DNA of 64,000 nucleotides from Monosporascus cannonballus (Eukaryota; Ascomycota; Sordariomycetes; Xylariales): assembly GCA_004154925.1 (NCBI GenBank), contig QJNS01000088.1, positions 62,001 to 126,000 on the forward strand, in the 5' to 3' direction. Of the stretch, positions 38,454-49,500 are shown piece by piece. Position numbers and translations under genes: made by a program. The notes under the pieces are model-generated. The model searched no databases. It was not told the origin of the DNA and saw only the letters and a list, made by a program, of their open reading frames with translations. The first letter of the stretch is position 1. Each line of letters begins with the position of its first letter.

Positions 38454-38672
38454 ATCACGTGACTTGACCCACCTGGCTTAGTCGTTTGTAGCGACTGTTT
38501 CCGAGGCCGCAGCCCGTTGGGTTATAACATTAATGTCCGAATTATTAAATTTATTCTTTAAATTGTAGTCCTAACCTAGAGCGAAATAATATTACAAAGT
38601 AATTAAATATCAATTAATATTTTAATTAAAACGGTATTATTTAACTTTTGTCGGTATTATTAAATAAACTAT

Positions 38673-39069
38673 TGTACTATATAGCGCGTAAAGATTGAAC
38701 ATATTATTAAATATAAATTATGCCAGTTTATATTAATAAAAATATCCTTTAAATTTGAAATATTAAATAATAGAATTACGTTTCGAAATATTAACAATGT
38801 TTTAGATAATAAAATTATCTTACAAATCAATATTACTTAAATGATGGAAATAACGATTATATATAATTCATTTTTAACTTAAAATATTTAAACAACTTAC
38901 CTTTTTAAATTTTTTCAGGTCTTTAATTCTTTTTATATCTGCTTAAAAGTTTTAAAATGCCAAAGCCTTTGAGAGCTTTAAGCTTATCACGTAACCGGAT
39001 CTTGTGTCAAGTTTAATTTATTTTTGTTTCGACCGTCTTTAGGCTCGCTAAGACTGCTAGATTATAACA
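38673..39069 (-). repeat. G5 5' LTR
   Basis: 397 bp, starting TGTACTATATAGCGCG on the plus strand and ending GCTAGATTATAACA. The end is less mutated than the middle. It abuts the G4 chromodomain region on the right because G5 landed there; the CTTAA after it is the right target duplicate. Confidence 0.8.
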
Positions 39070-40893
39070 CTTAACTAGCCTATTTCTAAAATCCTTACTT
39101 AGGAAAATATTTTTAGCGATTTTAACGTCGTTAATAAAAGATTTTTAAAAGGCGCTGGGTATTAATAAGACATTTCGTGAGTTTTCAAATATGGTCGAAA
39201 TTTAATTACTTTTTAAATTTGAGTAAATATTAAATAAATTCAATTTTTAAATCCTAAATACGTTTTTATATTTCAAATATAATATTATCCTCTGTTTTCA
39301 CGTTATTTCTTTTATATAATCCTTATTAATATCCATTATTAACTTAAATAAAAAATATAGGAAATTCGACGAATTTTAATATTTAAGAAAGACTTTAATT
39401 AATAATTATTTTCTAAAAACATTCTTTTAATAGCTGTATTTATATTAATATATTTAATATCGGGGTTGTTGTTGACCTTTTTCATTTTTATGTTTTTAAT
39501 ATCGAAATACATTATATTCCTTTTCTAAAATAAACCTTTTAACATTTGTAACTAAAATTCTATTCAATTAATCCCGTATAACCTGTAATTGTATTTGTTA
39601 TATTTATATACCTATTTACACCATCTCAATATAAGTATAGTATTAATATTAATAAATTTATTATATATATTTCTTTTATTATCGAGTATTAATTTAAAAC
39701 TAGGCTTTATTATATTTATTTTATTATATTTACAGTAGTTAAAAAAATATAGTAATTAAGTCATTGATAATCTTTTAAATTTGTTAATTTATTAATAAAC
39801 AATATAATACTTTAAATAATATTTTCATACTTAATTTGACTATTTTACTTAATTTTTTATATATATTTTCAATATATTATATAGGTTACAATCTAAGTTA
39901 ATACTTTGAAACCTTATTAAGACCTAGTAATAAGAATAATTTCTTCATCGAAAATAAATTTATAAAATAGGTCTTGCACATTAAAAATTCATTTTAAATA
40001 TAACATATTTTTTATTCGTTATTAGTATTTTTTTGATAAAACAAAAAAATAACAAAACATTTACTATGTTTAATATTCGTTATATAAATGTTAGGGTAAT
40101 ACACTTTTATTTTTAGATTGTCTTTGAAATATGAAACGTTTGTAGTAAAATATATAATAATCGAATTTTACAAATTTGTTTTAAAACAATGGTGCGTATA
40201 TTTTTCCATAATATTTATATTATTATATCTTAATTTTCATAGCAAAATTATAATATCGATATATATTTTTAATTGTTATATCTCTTATAAAATAATAATA
40301 TGTATATTAAAATGGTTTTAAAAGCTTTTAAATCCTGAAATACTCAGGTAATATATATATATAGATATATTATTACTACCGTGCAAATTATATCATGTAA
40401 TAACTTTCTTTATTTTCAGCCTAAATTAGAAAATATGGCTTGAACTCACATCTATCTTACAGCTTGCAATAAATTTATTTGATTGTTTATTTTTTTCAGA
40501 TATATAATATGGCGAAATTTATATTGCTATGATCTGGTACAAATGTAGATATTTTTTTAAGGTAATATCGAAATTTATATATATAACGTAAATAAACATG
40601 TTGAAGGTTTAATAACTTGTTTGAAATATTTAGTTTCTTTTTCAACCTTGTTGATAAATAATAACGAAATTAAAATTTGTTATATCTTTATTACTATATT
40701 TATTATTCAGTAAGTCCTATACTTGTAATTTAAAAATTAATATTTAATAAATTGTATAAATTCTTATTTAATATATGTTATTTAAGAAAATATTTATATT
40801 TTCGAAAGAACTATAATAATAATTATAAATTCCATATTTGGAATATCATAATATAATACAATATATTTTGCCTATTTTAATATTTAAATACTA

Positions 40894-42762
40894 ACGCACT
40901 ATATAACCGAATCGGCCCCATAAGCGAGTCGGCCATTTTTTTTTTATCTTTTTTAACCTTTTAACCTCAATTACTAATTTTTAATACCAATAACATGGAA
41001 CGTCTTATAAAAGAAGCTGTGATAAATTTACCTATTCAATCTAAGAAGCGAAATCCGAAACTTACTTTTAACAAGCTTTATTCTATATATAACGTCTCCG
41101 AATTTACTTTAAAAGACCGATATCACGGTTAACGCGCCCGAGCCGATATTACTTCGAATTCGTGAAAATTAACGCCAGCCCAAAAGAAATCAATTATCTA
41201 CCAAATTCTTAACCTAAATACGCAAAAGTTTCCTATCTGGCATTAGCACGTTAAAGATATAGCGAATTTATTACTTACTTAACCCGTTATAAAACGTATT
41301 AGCGTTAATTGGGCGTCGATTTTCGTTAAACAGCCAAAAAATTTCCAAATACGTCCAAATCGAAAAATCGAGTATTAAAAGATTTTATACGAAAATCTAG
41401 AAACGTTTCGTAAATTGTTTGAACTTGTTCGAATTATAATAAGAAATACGGTATCGCAAAAGGGAATATATACAATTTCGACATAACGAGCATTTTATTG
41501 GGATTTCTTATGGCAACAGGTATAGTAATTACTAATGCTGAAAAAGATAGAAAACGTACATAGGCGTAATAAAGGAATAAGGAATAAATAACGGTTATCT
41601 AAGTTATTAATTTCTAAGCTTAAAATTTGTCGTTATTTATTATTATAGCGGGAAGAATTGACCTTAAATTTTGGTATCCAGAAAACCTATTACTAGTCGA
41701 TTAAAAAATCGGTTTAACTAATAACGACTAAATAATAAACGAACTAGGTTTAAAATCGATCCAATATTTCGACAAATATATTCGAACGCGTACAAAAACA
41801 TCAAAACGTTTCCTTATCCTTAACGGTTACAAAAGCCATTATTCGATAAAATTCGAAATATATTACGCGAACCACGGTATTAATACGCTTTGCATGTCGG
41901 TTTATTTTTTTCTATTTGCTTTAACCTTTCGATATATTCTGTTTTTTTATTTTAAAACGCGTTTATTTAATTTATATCGAAAATTTGATAAGATATTATT
42001 ATATTTATATAGCAAAAAAATACCTGGTCGCTGCCTTTTACGACACGTTTAAAGCTGTCATAACGTCCGACAATATTATATTCGGATTTGTAAAACTTAA
42101 TCTTATTTCATTTAATCCTAATAACGAGTTTTTCCGACTTAGAAATTCCTTTAGTTATACCTATACCGACCGCTTTGCTGCTTACTTTCGATGGTTCTAT
42201 TCTTTCTCCTTTTGCGAAAACCTGTAAAATATCCGTAAAATAACGAGATAAGGACGTTACTTGCAAAAAAAGGATTTAAAAATCACTAAGGTAATTCACC
42301 GACAAAAATAATAGAATTAGTTATTCTTTTGATAAAGAATAACCTGTTACTTTTGTACGAAGTAATTTTTCTTTCGAAAAAAACCGCCTAATTACGTAAA
42401 ACGAATTATATCTTAAGTCAACGTCGAAAAATCAAAAATAAACGATTTTAAAAAGAAAGGACATTTACTATACAAAAAGGATGAGCCCTTTTGGCTGAAA
42501 AAAAGGTGGTAATAAAAATATAATCAATAACGGTTAAAAGAAGTGGTCGTAAAAGGGGTAAAACGAAAAATTTAAAGTGTAGTATTTGCTGTAAACTCGA
42601 ACATAATGCGCGTACCTCTAAAGAAGCTGTAAATACGTCTAGTGAAAAATATTCCGATTAATTTAAGTTTATTTGTTATGTTATAGTTATTTGAGTTTAT
42701 TATTGCAATGTGCCAAAGACCGGCCGATTGGCTTATGTAGTCGACTCGCTTATGTAGTACGT
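40894..42762 (+). mobile_element. Pogo/Fot1-like DNA transposon, copy B
   Basis: 1869 bp with terminal inverted repeats of about 44 bp: left ACGCACTATATAACCGAATC, right (reverse complement) ACGTACTACATAAGCGAGTC. TA stands on both outer sides (40892-40893 and 42763-42764), the target duplication expected of the Tc1/mariner-pogo superfamily. Length and gene order fit Fot1/Pot2-type elements. Sub-blocks of the inverted repeat such as ATAAGCGAGTCG occur twice in the right arm region. Confidence 0.9.
40995..42661 (+). pseudogene. Pogo-like transposase pseudogene, copy B
   Basis: ATG at 40995 starts MERLIKEAVINLPIQS. Residues up to KLYSIYNVSEFTLKDRYHG match the helix-turn-helix of pogo/Fot1 transposases, followed by a CENP-B-like part (LTPAQKKSII, KDIANLLLT, NWASIFVKQPKNFQIRPNR). 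The DDE domain shows IYNFD (first Asp kept, 41480-41482) and LILNGYKSHYS, where LDGHKSHHS is expected (second Asp changed to Asn at 41822-41824). Further on are AKKYLVAAFYDTFKAVITSD and ISFNPNNEFF. The C-terminus has CSICCKLEHNARTS, a CCHC knuckle in better state than in copy A. At least one frameshift and several RIP stops are present. Confidence 0.85.
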
Positions 42763-45700
42763 TATATTTAACGTATAATTCGAAATATCGCTTCATAATT
42801 TAACAAGTTGTATTAAATCATACATGATTAATATTAACTTGCTAGTACTAATGTTTTTAATCGCTTAAATCGTTGTTGCTATTTATAATACTTTTTTAAA
42901 TATTTTAATAAACTTAATTAAAGAAATAATTATTGTATTAAGGTTTTGAATATCTTGTTTATAATAATTACCAGATTTAAGAAATATATATATGTTTTTA
43001 AATATTAGTAAAATTTATGTGTTTATAATTATAATAATTCTTTTACGATTTATATTAATATATTTTAAATTATTTATATATTTTAAATCTTTTATTATTT
43101 ACTCATAAAATTTCATTTTCTCTGCGATAACTAGTAATGTTGCGTTTTATAAATTGTTAAAAATTTTATTAATATATTTTATATATATATTTCTTTTCTA
43201 ATTTAAAATGTAAGTATATATTCAAATTAATATACGAAAAAAACGTGAAAGTATTGTCGTAATATATAATATAATGTTCATTAAAACTTTGCTGATGTTT
43301 TCTTAGAGCTTTATTAATATAATTGAGTGTTTGAATAGTGTGTATTGTTTTTTTATTCGTATTTTGCTTTAACTGTAATAAGATTATATCTGTTTTGAAG
43401 GTAAAATTTTGTAAAGTATTAAGCTTTATAATGTTAATTTTTATATTAATAGTTAAAAATAATAATATTCTGTTTTAATAATGCTATTGCTTAATTATTA
43501 ATCGTTACCTATAAGGTGTAATTTGTTATTTTGTTTTAAATACGAACTATATAAGATATTTTACGAATAACATCGAAATTCCTATTTACATTTTTTATAA
43601 ACCCGCAGTTTATTTCTGTTATCATTATAAATGTCGCAAAACTCAATAAATATACCTTTTTAAACATTATTTCGAAATTTTATTTGTTACATTTTTCTAA
43701 TTTTATATTCAATTTGTTTTCAAAAGTTTATTATTTATATGTATAATAGTATAATAATATATTTATTAATGTTTTTAATATCTAGAATTAATATTATATA
43801 TTAATGTTTATTGTTTTAGATTTCTGTTTAATAATAATACTACTATATTACATCTTTTTACGATTTATTGTGTTAATATTTTGTTTTATATCGTAAAATA
43901 TTTATTGCTTTTTTATTTTTACATTCGTTATTATTATTTTAAATTCTATCTTTTAATAACATATAAAACCAATTTCACTTAATTACTTCGTTTAGTATTT
44001 AAATTCTAGATTAGTATGTCTATATTTTTCTCAGAACTACGATGTAATTTATGTATACAGCGATATTCAAATTTATTATTTCGTATAATTTTTGAATAAA
44101 ATTTCGAAATGATCAATTGTTATGTATAATACTTATTTTCTTGTTAACAAAATCTTAACTTTCGATATTTATAGTTATATATAGTTTTAATTTATATATA
44201 ATCTGTAAAATAATATAATCTTTATTTGAGGTTTTCCAATATATTCTTACGATGTATTACTATATTTCGATTTAAATATCTTAAATAATATAAGTGTTTA
44301 TGTATATCTTTATTACGTTTAAAAACCTTTATAAAATATTTTTACTTTTTTTAAATTTGATTACGGTGCAGTGTTTTTATAAATTACGTTTTTTAAAAAA
44401 GGTTTCGAATTTGTTAAATCGTACTTATATTTTTGAATATGACTTATTATATTCTTATATTTATTTCTGTTACTCTTGAATTTAATTTTCGAATTATTAT
44501 AATTAATTCTTATTTTATTTTAATATTTTATCAAATAATTAATGCCTTTCTTTAATACATAAAGATTTATTATATGTATTCGATATTGTGTTTTTATATT
44601 TTTATAATAAAAGTACAAGTTTTGATGTTAACCAGTTTTTAAATTAATTCTAAATAAATACTAACTCAATATAAAGTTTCTTGATAACTTTTAAATAAGA
44701 TTCTTTTAAACTATAATAAATTATAATTTTATGAATCAATAATTATATAAATTATAAAAATAAAACCAAGTGTTTTACAAATGTTTTGTTTAATTAACGT
44801 TATAACATTATTGGTTTATCTATTTTACTTTATAGACTAAAACTTTAAAGCCGTTAATATTATCGTTTATATACCTCATAGATATTGCTTTAATTAATAA
44901 TATCGGAGGTTTTATATATATCTTTAATATATCAATATCAAGTTTGGTAAAATCGTTTTGTATAACATAATTTCGTTATTTATAATATATAATATATATT
45001 TTCCACATTTATTAAACAGTGTAAGAAATATATTATTAGTTCATTTTTACTATTCTTTTATATTAATTTTATCAATTATTTTATTGTTACTTTTTAAACA
45101 GCTTTTAAAATAATGTCTTAAATGTAAATCTTTGTTAATAAATATTTAACTCTAATAAACCTTAGTTGCATTAAACTTTAATTATATAAATGTTTTACCA
45201 GTTTTTATTAAATGCTATTTTATTTAAATTAATTAAGCGTTTTAAAATAAACATTCGATGGTTGTATTATAAAGGTTTTTGGTAAATACTTAGATAATAT
45301 ATTATTTTATTATAATTATAATTTGTAGTTTAGTTTTTAGTTTGGCGTTAACCTGTTTCGAATTCTATAGATCTTAATATTATTTTATATAATATAAAAC
45401 ATATGTTTTACTTTTTCCTTAATTTGCCCATTAAGCTTTAAATTTTAAAATGTTTCGTTCTTTTTTCAAATAATATTTCCAGAATATATTATTATTCTTG
45501 GGCATTTTTATAATAATTTAATTTAAAATGTAAAATTTCAATGCCTTAAAATTATTTTTTTAAAATATTTTTAATTCTTTGTAAACTATATTGATAAAAC
45601 TCTTGCTTTTCAATTGATAGACTTTATTTTAATGTGAAAATATTAGAAAATAATAAAATACGTCGAAATACAAGTTTTATATTATAATCGCAAGATTTAT

Positions 45701-46175
45701 TACATTATTATTCTTTTTTCAACCGGATGTCTCAAATTAACCTTTAATTTTTATTTCAAATTGATATAGTCGAAAGAAAGTCGTCCTAATATTTTAATTC
45801 GACTTTAACGTTGTCTAACACTCCTTTATTATTAGTTTAAATTAATATAAGATACTCTTAGCAAAAAAAGTTATTGTAACGAAAGTTTTATTTACAATAG
45901 TTTTTAAGACTTAAAACCGAAAATATATTTACGTTTCAGTCAAAATCGTTAATGCTTTGTATTGTAGAATTAAATTTTTTTTATTTTATATTATAATATA
46001 ACAATACGAATTAAAGTAATTATTATTTCATATGAAAATTCTGAAAATTATATTTTAACTTTTTTGAACATTAATTTCAAATCACTTACTAACAAACATT
46101 ATATATTGATTCACATTTTTAATTAAAATGGTTTATTCAAACTTTAACGACATTAGTAAAAAAAACATTATAATA

Positions 46176-46548
46176 TATAATGGCTAAAAATATAATAAAT
46201 TATGAAGCTTAAATTGTCTGATTTATATGTATAAAACTATTATAGTATTTCAAGGAAAAAAGAATTAAGTTGATTAAATTTCGTAATACTAGATCTATTT
46301 TAAATAATAAAGTATTACTAAGAATTAATATTGTTTAAATTATAAAGTTAACAAACCTGAATATATTACGTAACCTAATTACTTTGTACTGAAGTTTAAA
46401 TTTGTTATAGAATTGGATTTATGGTATAGCATTAGTTCTATATAAATTTTCTTGGATATCGGCATCAAAAGAAATCCAAATTACGTATCACGTTCGTATA
46501 AATCCGATCGTGTCTTACGATCGGCCGGCCTTAGCTCGAATTGTAATA
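46176..46548 (-). repeat. G4 5' LTR
   Basis: Starts TATAATGGCTAAAAATATAA (TGTGACGGCTAGG in G7) and ends TAGCTCGAATTGTAATA. The part near 46495-46540 (ATAAATCCGATCG) aligns with ATAAATCCGTCTG in the 3' LTR and is little mutated. The next bases are the right target duplicate GTTAA. Confidence 0.75.
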
Positions 46549-46553
46549 GTTAA

Positions 46554-49500
46554 TCGTTAATTAATCGGCGAAATAGAAATTTTGCTTAAAAATTATAATA
46601 TAAGTAACGCGGTAATTTAGAGGTAAGTTGTAATTAACCAAGTATACGAATACTTTGATTAAAAAATTAATAGAAAGCCGAAAACTTTTTTTAAAAAAGA
46701 ATAAACTATAAAGGTTTCCTAAATTACACCTTTTATAGTACGTTTTTATATTTTGGAATAATTACTTTTCATTTAAAGCTAATTTATAAATCTTAAATAA
46801 ATTGAGTTTTTATGAAATAAACCAAGCTTAATAAATTATATAAAGTTTTATATTTAACTATAATAACATGTAGAAGTTTAATTCTATTAAAATATATAAG
46901 AAAATTATCAAAATTAATTTAGTCTTATTTTTACCCGTAGAGCTTTATTATTCTTTAATTTAATTATGTCAAAATGCATTATCGAATATTATAGAGCTAC
47001 GTTTTCATTGTATATATAAAGCATTAATTAAACATTTATATTTCGTAATTTTATTAATAGGAATAATATCGTGAGTTATTATTCAAATGTCATGAAAATT
47101 CTAATTACGTGTAATAAATACTTTTATTTAGTTATATACAAAATTCTAAAATAGTAAAATAATTAATCTTAAAAATATATATTACTTAATGCTTTATAAC
47201 CTAAGCGGAAAATAGATATACTAATACAATAATATACTTTAATAACCAGTATTTTCCTCCAATAATAAATATAATAATTTTTAAACAGACATAATTATTA
47301 TATTATATTCTAAGTTTGGATTAATTTCGAAATTTAATAATATTGTATAAACGTCCTAAAAGTGATTATTTTAATTATATAGCGTATTATTTATTAATCT
47401 GTTAAGAGTAAATTTTTATTTAACGTTGAATATAAGCACCTAAAATAAAATATCGTTCTATAATTTCTGAAATTCTCTCTTTAAATCTTAACGTATTTAG
47501 AAATTTAATATTCGCACTTTTGTTAGATGTATTAAATCTGAATTAATTTCTATATTTAAACGTTTATTTTAATATTAAGTTAAACTATTCTTTTAAATCG
47601 ATATTATATTATAAGGATAATATAATTTATATACGGAGATTTGTATATATCATAAATAAGAAATCGTAAGAATAATATATATATTTCAAAACGAAATAAT
47701 AGCAATTAATTAATCAGGTATTTATTAATTTTAATTATTTTTTTTTAAAAAAACTGTTTAAAAGTCGTAGAAATCCAGAACATGTCATTTAACATTGGAA
47801 AAAATATATCGATGTTATTATTATTTTCAATTACATATTTATAAACCTTTTTTATTTTCGTGTTTTTACAATCTAATTTCTTTAGTCTTTTTTTTGATAA
47901 TATTAAAGATTTATCATTATATATAAATATTTGTATTTTTATATTTTCCACTTTTTTAATATATTTATTTCATTTATAACAGCTATTTTGGAATTATTAA
48001 GACTTTGCAAATGCTAAGAATTTGTATTAATATTGATTTTAAAGATTTATTTAATAAAATAGCCTATTTATTAATTACATATAATAATTTCGATAATATT
48101 AAAAGCCATTAAATCAAATTAAATTAAAGCTTTAAAACTTTAATTATTTTTCGACATAATATTATTACGCTTTCGAAATTTTAAGTTATCTTATATTTGT
48201 TGCGTTTTTTATTTATCATGTAAATAGGTGCTTAGTTTTTTAATACTAAGTAAATAATCAATTTTCAATTAATTCTTTTAATATTTGTAAAAATAAAAAC
48301 TTTATATATTATTAAGTATTTATATTTAAGTTGCATATCATTCTCATATCAATTTTATAATGTTATTATATATAACAATTTTTTTTTATAATTTTATGTA
48401 TAGATAATACATTTATTCCACTTTCTTAGTTTCAAATAAAAAGAATATAATAATTTATGGAAAGGAATTTAAATAGTTTTTTAAAAATTTAATTACTTTT
48501 GAACAGTTTTTTGTGTTTTAAATTATCGGTTATTAACGTTTATAATTATTATAAATATTAAAAGAATATTAGTTTCACCTCTATCTACCTTTTCCTATTT
48601 AAAAAGTATTGGCCGATTTTTTTATTTATTTAGTAATATTAATGAATTACTTTTTGCTAGTATTTTCTCTTTATATTTTAAAATATAGCCGATATTTGAA
48701 AAAATAGCGTAATTATTATTTAAATTATTATTTAATATTTCGAAATGAAACATATTCTACCGTAACTTATCATTTTTATTAACAATAAATGTTCGAAATA
48801 GTATTTCACTTATATATTTTCAATAGTATTATAAAAAATGTTTCAAAATTAATTAACGTTTAATTGCTCATTAATAAAGTATCAATTTTAGAAGGTAAGC
48901 GAAAGGTAAGTATTGCATTTGGAGAAACTATTTGCGTCTGTTTCTTACAATATTTTATGTATATTTTATTGAGAAAATTTAAGACGTTAAAATATTATTT
49001 ATTTAAATTGTCCAAATATTTAGTTTAATACTTTGCGAATTTGTGTAAAAAGCATTATTACGTTTTTAAATTTCTTGAAAATTCTAAAATCTTTTTATTT
49101 TTTAGATTTATATTGTTTTTTACTTTTATAGAAAGTATTTATCGTAGTTTTATCGAGTAAATCGATAGATATAATTATATATTTAAAGATAATTGATTTA
49201 TAGGTTTTTGAATAATATATATAGAAGATGATTTAATTAAATTAAGTATTTGTAAGTTAAACCACAAGAATTAATATAAATTTTATAAAACATTTTTTGG
49301 AGTTTAAAGTTAAGAAAGTTTACTGATTTCTATGATATTATTAAAGTTCGTAATATTTTAAAAAAAAACCTTTAGATAAATCGTTAGTATAATATTTTTA
49401 ATAGTTTTAACAATGACATAAAAACTTAAATTATGTTGTATTTTTCTATATATTAATACTTTGTAAACAATTACTATAATCTTTTTCTTTTATCAGATTA

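Larger units (their letters stand above)
31856..38529 (-). mobile_element. G6: best-defined Ty3/gypsy chromovirus copy
   Basis: A 6.67 kb minus-strand element with two 384-bp LTRs and a perfect target duplication TTAAT (31851-31855 and 38530-38534). It is inserted in the 5' leader/gag part of G5, and the flanks on both sides align with the same stretch of G4. It is less mutated than its hosts, consistent with being the youngest insertion of the nest. It carries gag, protease, RT, RNase H, integrase and chromodomain on the minus strand, plus the antisense gene on the plus strand. Confidence 0.95.
38146..38529 (-). repeat. G6 5' LTR
   Basis: 384 bp, the least mutated LTR of the nest. On the coding strand it starts TGTTATAACCCAACGGGC. 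Two 36-bp tandem units (38375-38446, core TCGAGCCTGGCTTT and ACGATCGATCCT) plus a partial third and the palindrome TCACGTGA (38455-38462) lie in the presumed U3, upstream of the TATA box. Confidence 0.95.
24210..39069 (-). mobile_element. G5: Ty3/gypsy chromovirus nested in G4
   Basis: A minus-strand element with LTRs at 24210-24595 and 38673-39069. The flanking 5-mers are TTTAA (24205-24209) and CTTAA (39070-39074), one C-to-T step apart. It was hit in turn by pogo copy A and by G6; subtracting them leaves about 6.3 kb. The interior is heavily RIPed. Its leader, gag start and 5' LTR follow G6 at 38535-39069 and align with the corresponding part of G4 (46030-46200). Confidence 0.85.
39075..46175 (-). 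pseudogene. G4 gag-pol relic
   Basis: A chromodomain relic lies at 39140-39240 (FDHIWEVTKCLIN, then RLLKIFY). At 42765-42860 the sequence after pogo copy B aligns with the G6 RNase H-RT border (ACGTATAATTCGAAATATCG, shared with 34617-34636), and the bases before the transposon align with the other side of that point. The gag end near 45660-46030 aligns with G5 at 31450-31850. All frames are heavily RIPed. Open frames at 40118-40321 (plus) and 44294-44479 (plus) are hydrophobic AT-rich noise on the non-coding strand. Confidence 0.7.
23312..46548 (-). mobile_element. G4: outer Ty3/gypsy chromovirus of the nest
   Basis: A minus-strand element with LTRs at 23312-23643 and 46176-46548. The flanking 5-mers are ATTAA (23307-23311) and GTTAA (46549-46553), one G-to-A step apart. 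Its 3' part is cut by G5 (24210-39069) and its RT-RNase H region by pogo copy B. Without these insertions it measures about 6.5 kb, the family length. The sequence on either side of G5 (ending at 24209 and resuming at 39075, ACTAGCCTATTTCT) lines up with the uninterrupted G6 sequence near 32750-32770 (AACTGGTTTAATCTA), which supports the reconstruction. Confidence 0.85.

Noticed and set aside
38673..39069. One LTR shared by two tandem gypsy elements (LTR-body-LTR-body-LTR)
   Set aside because: The bases after this LTR (CTTAA) match those before 24210 (TTTAA) apart from one transition. The sequence left of 24205 joins smoothly to that right of 39074 when compared with G6. Nested insertion explains the data better than a shared LTR.
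42572..42796. 74-codon minus-strand open frame across the right end of pogo copy B
   Set aside because: It runs through the terminal inverted repeat into G4 and mixes two unrelated sequences, so it cannot be an original gene.
47745..47951. 68-codon minus-strand open frame rich in Lys, Asn and Ile
   Set aside because: Low-complexity composition, no motif, and no similarity to the domains of the nearby elements.
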